Positions 52,380-60,647 of a DNA stretch of 64,000 nucleotides are shown in pieces. The notes below the pieces were generated by a model. That model made no database searches. It worked only from the letters and a program-made list of their open reading frames with translations, and was not told the origin of the DNA. The stretch's first letter is position 1, and each line of letters begins with the position of its first letter. The translations under genes and the position numbers were made by a program. Source of the stretch: a bacterium (lineage in GTDB: Bacteria > Elusimicrobiota > Elusimicrobia > UBA1565 > UBA9628); contig JAKAQO010000005.1 in assembly GCA_021822495.1 (NCBI GenBank), positions 1 to 64,000 of the forward strand, given 5' to 3'.

Positions 52380-52410
52380 GCATTATAGAATTTACACTTC
52401 TATAATGCAA
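52380..52410 (-). promoter_or_regulatory. Promoter and palindromic operator of the second DUF4143 gene
   Basis: GCATTATAGAA (52380-52390) and TTCTATAATGC (52398-52408) are perfect 11-bp arms. On the minus strand TTGCAT (52410-52405), 18 bases, TATAAT (52386-52381) lies within them; the ATG at 52375 is 5 bases beyond. A repressor bound here would block the promoter, and the message would be leaderless. Confidence 0.7.
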
Positions 52411-52603
52411 AACGGAAGGGGGGGGGCCGCTTCTCTTACGGAATCTGGAAGCGGCACTTCCTCGCCTAGGCTCGGTCGGATTCTCGCTCATCCGTCGCTT
52501 CGCTCCTCCCTTGCGACCCGCCAGTCGCGCTGTCGCGAAATTTCATTTCGCTTTTCGTCCCCCGGACGCGCGCGACTTGGCTTCGAATCCCTTCCCATAA
52601 AAA
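52411..52603. repeat. Repeat-rich spacer without genes
   Basis: Contains a copy of the tRNA-Ser 3' end followed by a G run (CGGAAGGGGGGGG, from 52413), a hairpin GCCGCTTC/GAAGCGGC (52426-52433/52448-52455), then CTCGCCTAGGCTCGGTC (about 52457-52473), which also occurs with T for C at the start of the 37-codon ORF near 32,730. A TTCGAATCCCTTCC stretch just before the tRNA is an inverted partial T-arm. No coding sequence is credible. Confidence 0.55.
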
Positions 52604-52690
52604 CGGAAGGGGGGGGATTCGAACCCCCGATACCCTTGCAGGTATGGCAGTTTTCGAGACTGCTCGTTTCAACCGCTCACGCACCCTTCC
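52604..52690 (-). tRNA. tRNA-Ser (anticodon CGA)
   Basis: The acceptor GGAAGGG pairs with CCCTTCC, the anticodon stem GCAGT/ACTGC encloses CTCGAAA (anticodon CGA), a long variable arm (CATACCTGCAAGGGTATC) marks class II, and the T-arm is GGGGG-TTCGAAT-CCCCC. Discriminator G. Confidence 0.95.
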
Positions 52691-52692
52691 TT

Positions 52693-52717
52693 AAAAAAAA
52701 GGGGACTGTCCCCTTTT
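52693..52717. terminator. A8-GGGGACTGTCCCC-T4 palindrome
   Basis: Perfect palindrome with A and T tracts, lying between tRNA-Ser and the PIN-domain gene. On the minus strand it sits just upstream of the tRNA, so it may terminate transcripts coming from the vapC side. Same core as at 44143-44155. Confidence 0.6.
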
Positions 52718-52724
52718 AATAAAT

Positions 52725-53153
52725 TCAAGACGGAAAAGCGAATCCTTTCGTTTCAAAGCCCATCGCCTGAGCCGCAAGGCCCATTCGAACGTCATGAGTT
52801 AAAATCGTGAGCTTATCTTTAATTTTCTGCTCGCAAAGAAGAGCGCTGGCCAAATGAATGGCGTCCAAAGAGCCGACGATGGTCGGAAAAGCCCGAGACG
52901 CCGCCTTGAGGACCGCTTCATTCAGAGAAATCGTCGAAGTTGAATCAAGAACCATCCCCAATAAGCGCGTTTTTTCCGAGACTTCCTCATCTTTTAGTTT
53001 TCCTTCCAGCCTCAGCCGGTCCAAGGTTCTTAAAGACTCAAGGCGAGTGATAGCGCTGGTGTAGCCTTCCTCCCAGCGTCCCCATTCTTTAATCGCCTCC
53101 GGTTGCCCCAGAAGTTTTCTTAGGATGACTGATGAATCTAAATAGGCCTTCAC
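52725..53153 (-). CDS. PIN-domain toxin, VapC-type
   Basis: 142 residues. The acidic PIN residues are D6 (KAYLDSSV), E39 (TRLESLRT), D97 (GSLDAIHLASA) and D121 (LTHDVRM), an intact Mg-dependent RNase site. VapC toxins cleave tRNA or rRNA. It overlaps the antitoxin-like gene upstream by ATGA, the standard order for this class. Confidence 0.9.
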   Translation of the reverse strand: MKAYLDSSVILRKLLGQPEAIKEWGRWEEGYTSAITRLESLRTLDRLRLEGKLKDEEVSEKTRLLGMVLDSTSTISLNEAVLKAASRAFPTIVGSLDAIHLASALLCEQKIKDKLTILTHDVRMGLAAQAMGFETKGFAFPS

Positions 53154-53410
53154 CTGCGACCCCGCTCCTCCCTCAAAAGATTGGTTACGTCAATTCTTTG
53201 CTTAACGGGCTTAATTTTAAGATTTCTAATCCGGGCGGGAGTTTTGACAGCCGGAATTAAAACCGCCTCAAAGCCATTTCCGCCTCTAAAGGGTTCCACT
53301 TTGGCGACGGAAGTTTTTCTGTCCATGACGATCAATTCGTCCCCTTCTTTAACCCGGCTCAAATAAAAGCTAAGCCGGGCTTTTAAATCGGCAATATTAA
53401 CCCAAATCAT
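53150..53410 (-). CDS. Phd/YefM-type antitoxin
   Basis: 86 residues. MIWVNIADLKARLSFYLSRVKEGDELIVMDRKTSVAKVEPF (in pieces) matches the Phd/YefM N-terminal DNA-binding fold; the C-terminal tail is the toxin-binding part. The start at 53410 is chosen because a promoter ends 6 bases before it; a frame up to 53500 would read through that promoter. It pairs with the PIN protein that follows. Confidence 0.82.
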   Translation of the reverse strand: MIWVNIADLKARLSFYLSRVKEGDELIVMDRKTSVAKVEPFRGGNGFEAVLIPAVKTPARIRNLKIKPVKQRIDVTNLLREERGRR

Positions 53411-53445
53411 GACTATAGGATAGTCATAAATAGACATATTGTCAA
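53409..53445 (-). promoter_or_regulatory. Promoter and operator of the VapBC-type pair
   Basis: On the minus strand TTGACA (53445-53440), 17 bases, TATCCT (53422-53417), and the ATG at 53410 after 6 bases. ATGACTAT-AGG-ATAGTCAT (53409-53427) is a perfect palindrome with 8-bp arms covering the -10 box and start codon, as expected for an autoregulated leaderless TA operon. Confidence 0.75.
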
Positions 53446-53476
53446 TGGGGAGGTCCAAATTTAGTAAAATGAAAAA

Positions 53477-54250
53477 ATGTTCCGAATCGGCATCATCCAA
53501 AATAGTCCCCGCTTTCTCAAGGTCAAGGAAAACATCCTTGACGCCTTTTCCTTAATGGAAAAAAGCCGGGCGGATTTATGGGTTTTGCCGGAATTTTTCG
53601 CGACGGGATATAATTTTAAAACGAGAAAAGAAGTCTCTTCCGTGGCCGAGCCCATTTCCGGCGGGATGACTTGCGGCCTCTTAAGTTCCTGGGCGAAAAA
53701 AAACAACTGCGCCGTGGCCGCGGGTCTGCCTGAAAAATCGGGCAGCCGAATTTATAATTCAGCGATCTTGATTACCCCGTCTTCTCTCCATGTTTACCGA
53801 AAAACACACCTTTTCGGAGACGAGAAAAAATTCTTTTCTCCCGGAAACACCGGTTTTTGGGTTAAGCCTTTTAAGAATGTCAAAATTGGAGTCATGATCT
53901 GTTTTGACTGGTTTTTTCCGGAATCCGCCCGAACCTTGGCCTTAAAAGGCGCCCAAATCATCGCCCATCCCGCCAACCTTGTTTTGCCCTGGGCGCCGGA
54001 CGGAATGAAAATTCGCAGTCTTGAAAACCGGGTTTTTGCGGCCACAGCCAACCGCGTTGGAAATGAAAGAGGTCTTCGCTATATCGGCTCATCCCAAGTA
54101 ACCACCCCCAGGGGAGAAGTTGTGTTTCGCCTCGGCGCAAATAAAGCCGGGATGTCGGTGGCCACAATTGACGAAAAACTCGCTCTTCAAAAAAATATCA
54201 ACAAGAAAAATAATCTCTTTAAAGACCGGAGGCCGAAGTTTTATGCCTGA
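53477..54250 (+). CDS. Carbon-nitrogen hydrolase, nitrilase superfamily
   Basis: 257 residues. The catalytic triad is visible: E39 in LPEFFATGY, K109 in VYRKTHLF, C142 in GVMICFDWFFPE. The family hydrolyses amides or nitriles; substrate cannot be inferred. It is divergently placed from the VapBC-type pair and overlaps the thioesterase gene by 8 bases, so the two are likely co-expressed. Confidence 0.93.
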   Translation: MFRIGIIQNSPRFLKVKENILDAFSLMEKSRADLWVLPEFFATGYNFKTRKEVSSVAEPISGGMTCGLLSSWAKKNNCAVAAGLPEKSGSRIYNSAILITPSSLHVYRKTHLFGDEKKFFSPGNTGFWVKPFKNVKIGVMICFDWFFPESARTLALKGAQIIAHPANLVLPWAPDGMKIRSLENRVFAATANRVGNERGLRYIGSSQVTTPRGEVVFRLGANKAGMSVATIDEKLALQKNINKKNNLFKDRRPKFYA

Positions 54251-54716
54251 AATTAAACCCAAGCCCGTGCGCGCATCCCTAACTCAAATATCGGATTTGA
54301 CCAGCCCCGTCAACGCCAACATCAACGGTTCTGTTTTTGGAGGCGTCATTTTGGCGATCGTCGATAAAGCGGCGGCTGTCTGCGCGATGCGGCATGCGGA
54401 AAAGCCCTGCGTCACCGTCGCGATGGAGAGAGTTGAATTTCTGGTGCCCCTTTATATCGGCGACTACATTATCGCGGAAGCCCAGATTAATTTCGCCGGA
54501 AAAAGTTCGATGGAGGTCGGAGTCGAGGTTTACGCCGAAAATTTAACCAGCGGGGTTCGAAGGCATACTAACTCTTGTCTCGTCACCATGGTCGCGGTCA
54601 GTTCAGATGGGCGCCCGGCCCTGATTCCACCCCTTTTAGTCGAAACCCCGGAAGAAAAAACGCGGTTTGAAGAGGCCAAAACGCGCTACCAGCTCCGGCG
54701 CGCGCAAAAAAATTAA
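54243..54716 (+). CDS. Hotdog-fold acyl-CoA thioesterase
   Basis: 157 residues. NINGSVFGGVILAIVDKAAAVCAMRHA holds the helix of the acyl-CoA thioesterase hotdog fold, and VAMERVEFLVPLYIGDYIIAEA the following strands, as in the YciA-type family. It hydrolyses acyl-CoA esters in the cytosol. ATG 54243 fits the family start; the longer frame to 54120 overlaps the nitrilase. The 3' end overlaps the convergent SRPBCC gene by 4 bases. Confidence 0.9.
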   Translation: MPEIKPKPVRASLTQISDLTSPVNANINGSVFGGVILAIVDKAAAVCAMRHAEKPCVTVAMERVEFLVPLYIGDYIIAEAQINFAGKSSMEVGVEVYAENLTSGVRRHTNSCLVTMVAVSSDGRPALIPPLLVETPEEKTRFEEAKTRYQLRRAQKN

Positions 54717-55231
54717 TTTTTTAGAGTGAGGACTTGGGTCTTCAAGGTTTTTCCCGTCTCAAGATAGGTCTTTAGCTTCGCCAGGCAGTCTTCCCATCCC
54801 GCGCGCGCGCCTATTAAATATTTAGCGAGTCTTGGACGAGTTGAAAAACCGGGGTGAACGAGAGTCACCTCGCAATATCGGCCCTTGGCCTCGATAAAAA
54901 TCGTCGAGAGAGGGGGATGTTTCCACTTGGGCTTGACCTCCCAAATCCATGAGATTTTTTTTCCGGATTCGAGATCGATAAAAACGCCTCGGACCTCTCC
55001 TTGAGCGGTGTGAGGGGGGAAAGCCCGTCGAACCTCGCCGTCTTTCATCTTAATCCTGGGCCAAACGAGCCTCATCTTGCCCATGTTTTTCGCGTTGGTT
55101 TCCGCGCCTTCCAGCCACCAGCGGCACAAGGCCCGCGCGGAAGTCAGCGCCTCATAAATTTTTTTAGGGGTCGCCTTGATTTTGACCGTCAAGCGAATAT
55201 CTTGCGTTTTAGACAAATTTTTATTTTTCAT
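54713..55231 (-). CDS. SRPBCC (AHSA1-like) protein
   Basis: 172 residues. LTVKIKATPKKIYEALTSARALCRWW at the N-terminus and the paired strands with FIEAKGRYCEVTLVHPGFS, then a final helix GWEDCLAKLKTYLE, match the AHSA1/START-like fold, which binds hydrophobic ligands. No catalytic residues are implied. It is a stand-alone gene between the thioesterase and tRNA-Thr. Confidence 0.85.
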   Translation of the reverse strand: MKNKNLSKTQDIRLTVKIKATPKKIYEALTSARALCRWWLEGAETNAKNMGKMRLVWPRIKMKDGEVRRAFPPHTAQGEVRGVFIDLESGKKISWIWEVKPKWKHPPLSTIFIEAKGRYCEVTLVHPGFSTRPRLAKYLIGARAGWEDCLAKLKTYLETGKTLKTQVLTLKN

Positions 55232-55274
55232 AAATTATGGAACCCAAACCGGAACCCGCTCAGACGGAAAAAAA

Positions 55275-55346
55275 AGCCCACGGGGAGAATCGAACTCCCG
55301 ACCTACCGCTTACAAGGCGGTTGCTCTGCCCCTGAGCTACGTGGGC
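55275..55346 (-). tRNA. tRNA-Thr (anticodon TGT)
   Basis: The acceptor GCCCACG pairs with CGTGGGC, the anticodon stem ACCGC/GCGGT encloses CTTGTAA (anticodon TGT), and the T-arm is GGGAG-TTCGATT-CTCCC. With the CGT tRNA at 37,035 it covers two Thr codon classes. Confidence 0.95.
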
Positions 55347-55360
55347 GATAGTCATTTATT

Positions 55361-56866
55361 TTACCGTATTTTCAGCGATATTTCTCGAATAAGAAGAGCT
55401 TTTGCGTCTGAATCAATGAGAAGATAAGAAATTCCTAAATAAATGAGTCCTCCAATAAGAGCAAAACTAAAAAGTCCCAACCAGGTTCCAATCATTGCGT
55501 GAAAAATAAAAGCAAAGAGGCCCAAAGCCAAAGCGGCGATCAAAGGGCGCATCACCGAACTTAAAGCAAACTCAAAAACCCCAAGTTCAAGCGTCCGGCG
55601 ATGAATGTAAATGAGAAATGGAATGGCCGCCAATATTTCAGCAATCAACATCCCAATCGCCGCGCCCGTCATTTGCCAGCGGGGAATGAGAAGAATCCAT
55701 AAAGGTAAAACCAGGGAAAATTTAAAAATCCAGGCATAAGCGCCCCAATGAGGATTTCCTCTTGCGGAAGCGATTTGATTGGGCATATAGATGGAAAGGT
55801 TCAGCAAATTAGCGATGACAAGTATGCGAAAAGGCCAAGTGCAAACCTCGCTAAAAGCCGGTCCCAGCCACAAACTCATAAACTGCGGAATCAGGACAAA
55901 AGAAAATATTGACAGCGGCAAAAGCGCGAAAAAAGCGAGTTCCGAGGTTCTTAAATAAATTCTCTTTAGGCGTTCTTCATCTCCTCGTCCAACCAGTTCG
56001 GATAGAATGGGAAAAGAAACAGCGGCCACCGAAGCGGAAACTGAATTGAATTTTTGGGCGAGGCTCGCGGAAAGAGAATAATACCCCAGCTGCGTCAAGG
56101 AAAGCCAAAACCCCACCGCCGCGCGATCCCCTTGAGAGACCAAGGTGACAAAGATTAAAGGCGCGGCGCTTTTAGCGGCAAAGGAAACAAAAGCTTTTTT
56201 GTCTTGAGAAGAAACACCAAGAGAGGGATTAAGAAAAAGCGGATAAACCATTTTGAGTCCCAAAGCGCTCAAACACAACTGCGAAAAGACAAAAAGGAGC
56301 GCGATCGCTTTAAGCCCTAAGCCGAAATAGAGCAGCATCGAAGCGCCGCCCGTCATCAAAAGAGCCTGAACAGCGGTCAAGGCGTTGGCAAGGGAAAAAC
56401 GTTTCAGGCCCCACAAAATGTTGTTTGAAAATTGCGCCGTAAAATAAAAGGGAATGGATAAAGAAAGAAGCGCAAAGACCCCCGGCCCCTCTTGGGATAA
56501 AGAGCCGTGCAAAAAGTGATGCGCGAGAAAATACCGGCTATTCCAAACAGCCAAGGCAACCACAAACCCCGCGCCCCAGACGTAAAGAATGGTCTTTCTC
56601 AACAAAAGGGCTAAATCGCCTCGGCGCTCCTGAATTTCCTGCCATTTGGAGACAAAGTGCTGCGCGGCATAAAAACTTCCCAGATTAGCTATAAGGGCAT
56701 AGCTTAAAACGCTCCACAAAAGCGTGTAAAAGCCGTATCCATCGACGCCCAATTTTTTTACGATCCAGGGAGTGAGAAGAAAAGACAGGATAAAAACCGC
56801 GCCCTGCCCTAAGAGATTGCTGAGAACGCCTCTTAGTATTTTGCGGCCAAGGGAGGATGAACTCAT
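55361..56866 (-). CDS. Polysaccharide flippase (Wzx/MATE-like)
   Basis: 501 residues with about twelve hydrophobic spans. ILRGVLSNLLGQGAVFILSFLLTPWIVKKLGVDGYGFYTLLWS (in pieces) is the typical Wzx N-terminus. It moves lipid-linked oligosaccharides across the inner membrane. It opens the polysaccharide region: glycosyltransferases and methyltransferases follow on both strands, and UppS upstream in the window makes the carrier lipid. Substrate unknown. Confidence 0.92.
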   Translation of the reverse strand: MSSSSLGRKILRGVLSNLLGQGAVFILSFLLTPWIVKKLGVDGYGFYTLLWSVLSYALIANLGSFYAAQHFVSKWQEIQERRGDLALLLRKTILYVWGAGFVVALAVWNSRYFLAHHFLHGSLSQEGPGVFALLSLSIPFYFTAQFSNNILWGLKRFSLANALTAVQALLMTGGASMLLYFGLGLKAIALLFVFSQLCLSALGLKMVYPLFLNPSLGVSSQDKKAFVSFAAKSAAPLIFVTLVSQGDRAAVGFWLSLTQLGYYSLSASLAQKFNSVSASVAAVSFPILSELVGRGDEERLKRIYLRTSELAFFALLPLSIFSFVLIPQFMSLWLGPAFSEVCTWPFRILVIANLLNLSIYMPNQIASARGNPHWGAYAWIFKFSLVLPLWILLIPRWQMTGAAIGMLIAEILAAIPFLIYIHRRTLELGVFEFALSSVMRPLIAALALGLFAFIFHAMIGTWLGLFSFALIGGLIYLGISYLLIDSDAKALLIREISLKIR

Positions 56867-57030
56867 GGAACCGGTCGCTAATTCCCTATTAATTGAATAC
56901 CGGTCAACCCGTAAGGATTGCTGGAAGAAGGAAAATCAAATTTTCCCCGGATTTGTTGCTCTGTCGCTGATTTTATTCTTACACTTTATTAATTCAAATT
57001 AAACAAGTCAATTTATCTTATTCAAAATTT

Positions 57031-58344
57031 ATGCGATTTTTTATTGATTGCACGCAAACCTACTTTGATGGAGGAACGACTGGAATTCCTCATGTGACCC
57101 GCGCAATAGCAAACGCATGCGCTCAAGCTGGACAAGAAACAGGATTTGAATGTTATCCTGTTGCGCGCATCAGCGACCGCGTCTTCAAAATCACAGTCAT
57201 TAAAGATAAGAACGACCTGATATCTCTCTTGCGCAAAAAAAGACTCGCACTGCGAAAAAAACTTAAAACATTAATGCCATCTTCAAAAGACCGCATAATG
57301 AAGAGTAAAAATGAATTTGTAGTCACCCCGGCGCCCAGCATCATTAAAACCCTGATAGCCGGATTAAAAAAATACCAACGCAATCTAAAAAAACACATTC
57401 TCACAATTTTTGGAATGAAAATTGAATTTCAAGCGGGAGATGTTTTTTTACTGCTTGAACCAAATTGCGATCAATCTCTCCTTGATGTTGTCGACAAGGC
57501 TAAATTAAACGGCGCCAAGGTCGGATTTGTGCTGTATGATTTAATCCCACTAAAACGTCCGGAATGGCTTGACGCATCTTTTGTAGCTGAATTTAAAGAC
57601 TGTTTCCAAAAAATGCTTGAAATCGCCGACTTCTGCTTGGCCATATCCGAAAGTTCTCGAAAGGAACTAGAATCCTATCTCTCCGAAGAAACAAGACTGG
57701 TCTCTCAAAAATCCCTTAAAATAGGGGCTTTCAGTCTTGGGGTGATGCGAAACAAACAGAAATATTCCAAGATTCGTTCCAGCCTTAAAGATGTTTTCTC
57801 AACCGCATCGAAACCAAAGCCTTATCTTTGCGTATCAACTCTGGAGCCTCGCAAAAACCAATCGCTTCTGCTGGATGTTTTTGAGGAATTATGGAGTAGG
57901 GATATCCATGCCAGGCTTTGCCTTGTTGGAGGAGTATGGTGGAGAGCCGATGCTCTTTTAAATCGAATCCTCCATCACCCGCAATGGCAGAAAAATTTAT
58001 TTATGTTTAATGATTTGTCGGATGATGAAATCGTTTTCTGCTACCAAAACGCCAAAGCCTTGATATCCGCGTCCCTGGCCGAGGGCTTCGGTCTTCCGGT
58101 GGTTGAAGGTCTTAGCTTAGGATTACCGGTATTTGCAAGCGACATTCCGTCTCATCGAGAAATCGGGCAAGATTATTGCGCCTTTTTTGATCCAAAGGCG
58201 AGAGAACCCCTTTTCAAACTACTTGAGAATTTCGAGTTATCGGGGCGCTTTCCAAGCACTCAACCCACTTCTGGTTTTAGCTGGCCTGATTGGCTCCAAA
58301 GCGCGAAAGAACTCATCGATCAAATGCGCATCTGCGCCTCATAG
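57031..58344 (+). CDS. Glycosyltransferase, GT4 type
   Basis: 437 residues. The N-terminal half begins MRFFIDCTQTYFDGGTTGIPHVTRA; the C-terminal GT-B half shows YLCVSTLEPRKNQSLLLDVF and the E-x7-E block AEGFGLPVVEGLSLGLPVFASDIPSHRE (in pieces), the donor-binding site of retaining GT4 enzymes. Acceptor and sugar are unknown. The 164 bases before it (56,867-57,030), shared with the divergent flippase, hold no other clear feature. Confidence 0.9.
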   Translation: MRFFIDCTQTYFDGGTTGIPHVTRAIANACAQAGQETGFECYPVARISDRVFKITVIKDKNDLISLLRKKRLALRKKLKTLMPSSKDRIMKSKNEFVVTPAPSIIKTLIAGLKKYQRNLKKHILTIFGMKIEFQAGDVFLLLEPNCDQSLLDVVDKAKLNGAKVGFVLYDLIPLKRPEWLDASFVAEFKDCFQKMLEIADFCLAISESSRKELESYLSEETRLVSQKSLKIGAFSLGVMRNKQKYSKIRSSLKDVFSTASKPKPYLCVSTLEPRKNQSLLLDVFEELWSRDIHARLCLVGGVWWRADALLNRILHHPQWQKNLFMFNDLSDDEIVFCYQNAKALISASLAEGFGLPVVEGLSLGLPVFASDIPSHREIGQDYCAFFDPKAREPLFKLLENFELSGRFPSTQPTSGFSWPDWLQSAKELIDQMRICAS

Positions 58345-58412
58345 GCTCTATGACTCTAAACTTTAGCGCCTTCATGAGTTGGAAAATGCAAAACTTTTGA
58401 TAATATCTAAAC

Positions 58413-59564
58413 ATAAATGTCGTCTACCGTAAAATATGCCGCGTCTGCGGCTCTTTGGCCTTAAGCAAGGTGTTAGACCTTGGCAATCAATGTCTCCAAG
58501 GCTCCTTTGTAAAGCCCGGCATCGAGCAACCGCCTACCCGAAAAATTGCGACGACTCTTGTGCGTTGCGATCCGACAAAAGACGAGAAGGCATGCGGCCT
58601 GTTGCAAATGTCTCTTACGCTTCCGCCGGAGATACTCTATTCCGCCTATTGGTACCGCTCTGGAACTAATCAGACCATGCGCGATCACCTGCGAAACATC
58701 GCCAGCGAAGCCACGGCAATGGTCAATAAACCCCGAGCGCGGGTTCTCGACATTGGGGCTAACGACGGCACGCTGCTTCAGAGTTATCCACCAGATTTCG
58801 TCAAATACGGCATCGATCCATCCGACGCCGCGCAAAATATCAGCGGCGATATTGCCATCATCCATGATCTATTCCCATCGGAAGAATTGTTGAAGGAAAT
58901 GAAGGGGGGGAAATTCGACATTGTCACGGCAATTGCCATGTTTTACGATCTAGAGGACCCTGTGCGCTTTGTGCGCGAAATTAAGCGCGTACTCGCCCAA
59001 GACGGGCTTTGGGTCTTTGAGATGTCTTATATGCCCTCCATGTTGCGAATGAACTCCTATGACACAATTTGTCATGAACACCTTGAATATTACAGCCTCG
59101 CGGTCATTGAAAACACCCTCAGGCGCCTACGGCAGGAGGAGTTCGATGCGGCGTTTGACACAGATAAGCCCTACCGAAACTTCCAGGACCGCATCAATAC
59201 TCACAAGCGCGAGCTGGTAGCGCTCATTAAGAAGATAAAACGACAGGGCAAGAAGATTCACATCTACGGAGCTTCAACCAAAGGAAACACGATCCTTCAG
59301 TTTTGCGGCATCGATAAAACGCTCATCCCTTATGCAGCCGACCGAAACCCCGATAAATACGGCGCTCGAACGTTGGGAATCGATATCTCCATCATTAGCG
59401 AAACAGAATCAAGGGCCATGCAACCGGATTACTACTTGGTATTGCCCTGGCATTTTAAAAGCGAATTCGTTCAAAGAGAGCGCGAATCGTTGGAACGGGG
59501 AATCAAGTTCATCTTCCCCTTCCCTAAAATAGAAATTGTCGGCGCGAAAAAAAACAACGCTTAG
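58413..59564 (+). CDS. SAM-dependent C-methyltransferase, probably decayed
   Basis: Sugar C-methyltransferase family: a zinc-site CRVCGS start, VLDLGNQ, the SAM motif VLDIGANDGTLLQ, ICHEHLEYYS, then YGASTKGNTILQF and a C-terminal domain ending FPFPKIEIV. Two faults are seen. The frame reaches back to 58,404 and the family-like start NVVYRKICRVCGS has ATA (58,413) where ATG is expected; the first usual start, TTG 58,455, would remove the CxxC. Between LEYYSLAVIENTL and YRNFQDRI relatives have about 45 more residues (a GL…NGGS region), absent here. Either a recent pseudogene or an enzyme with a shortened core. It overlaps the convergent glycosyltransferase gene by 4 bases. Confidence 0.7.
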   Translation: MNVVYRKICRVCGSLALSKVLDLGNQCLQGSFVKPGIEQPPTRKIATTLVRCDPTKDEKACGLLQMSLTLPPEILYSAYWYRSGTNQTMRDHLRNIASEATAMVNKPRARVLDIGANDGTLLQSYPPDFVKYGIDPSDAAQNISGDIAIIHDLFPSEELLKEMKGGKFDIVTAIAMFYDLEDPVRFVREIKRVLAQDGLWVFEMSYMPSMLRMNSYDTICHEHLEYYSLAVIENTLRRLRQEEFDAAFDTDKPYRNFQDRINTHKRELVALIKKIKRQGKKIHIYGASTKGNTILQFCGIDKTLIPYAADRNPDKYGARTLGIDISIISETESRAMQPDYYLVLPWHFKSEFVQRERESLERGIKFIFPFPKIEIVGAKKNNA

Positions 59565-60613
59565 CTCAAACGACGATAGAGTTCGACAACTTGAGGAACG
59601 ACTTTGTCCCAAGAAAACATTTCCATGGCGCGGGCGCGCGCTTTATATCCTCGAACAACGCATTGTTCCTTGAAATTCCGATCTCTTAATATGTCTATGG
59701 CTTCCTCGATATTTTCATAAAGCCAACCAGCGTCTCCAACATAAAATGAAGGCCCCTCTCCGCCATTTGTGACGACTGGAAGACCGCAGGCCATCGCTTC
59801 TAAAACAGCGGTGTTCGCCGCTCCATCCAGGAGAGGGAGAAAGAGGGCGTCTGAACCCTGAAGAAGATCAAGATATTCCTCATAAGAAAGTCTCGGCAGG
59901 ATTCGGCAATGAGGATACGCTGAAAACCGGCGCGTCTCATCTTTTGGTCCCAAGATTAAAAACTCCATGACCTTTTTTTTATCCTCATTCGCCTTGACCG
60001 CCCTTTCTAATGCGGCAAAATCGCGCAAATAGGAACCTACAACGGCCAACCTTAGGATCCCCGGATTTTTTAATCGAGAATTTTTCGCCGGAAAAAAGGC
60101 CTCCGTATTAATTCCTGATGGAATAAGCGCAACATCCTTAATTTCTAGACGTAAATAAGCCGCTTCATCAGGGGTTAAAGCGATCGCGGCGCGCACGTGT
60201 TTCATGGCTTCCTTGTTCAAAAGGTATTTTTCGCGATCCCGCAGGGTAGCATGAAATGTGCAGACGATGTTTGGATGCCGAAAAAAGGAAAAAGAATTTT
60301 CCGCGCTTAGAAAATGAACGATTGAATTTTTCTTAACAATCGAGGATAATCTTCTTTCGTCTAAAAACATGCTCGCTCCGTAGTAAGATGAAAGTCTTTT
60401 CCTCCAGAGACCAGTAGATTGCAGCCAGAAGCGGCCCATAAGGCGCGCAAGCACGGAATGAGGTTGAGGTTCCACGATGCGCGCGCCAAGAAATCTTAAT
60501 CGTTCCGCCAAAACATCATAGCCGGAATTCTCGGAATGATTTTTCCAACCTCCAGGGATGCAGATGACATTCTCGCGCAACCACTCTTCAACGGCGGCAT
60601 GTCCGCTTGTCAT
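59561..60613 (-). CDS. Glycosyltransferase, GT4 type
   Basis: 350 residues from ATG 60613 (TTG 60619 is possible). The N-terminal part has IVHFLSAENSFSFF and VCTFHATLRDREKYLL; the C-terminal part has LRLAVVGSYLRDFAAL, LFLPLLDGAANTAVLEAMACGLPVVTNGG and a final helical turn. This is a GT-B retaining enzyme of the GT4 group. It lies 28 bases after the methyltransferase on the same strand. Confidence 0.88.
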   Translation of the reverse strand: MTSGHAAVEEWLRENVICIPGGWKNHSENSGYDVLAERLRFLGARIVEPQPHSVLARLMGRFWLQSTGLWRKRLSSYYGASMFLDERRLSSIVKKNSIVHFLSAENSFSFFRHPNIVCTFHATLRDREKYLLNKEAMKHVRAAIALTPDEAAYLRLEIKDVALIPSGINTEAFFPAKNSRLKNPGILRLAVVGSYLRDFAALERAVKANEDKKKVMEFLILGPKDETRRFSAYPHCRILPRLSYEEYLDLLQGSDALFLPLLDGAANTAVLEAMACGLPVVTNGGEGPSFYVGDAGWLYENIEEAIDILRDRNFKEQCVVRGYKARARAMEMFSWDKVVPQVVELYRRLS

Positions 60614-60647
60614 AATCAATTAGACTCGATCTTTAAAGGAGGTCTAT

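Noticed and set aside
52405-52719. Open frame of about 104 codons on the plus strand
   Set aside because: It runs antisense through tRNA-Ser and across repeats, with no ribosome site.
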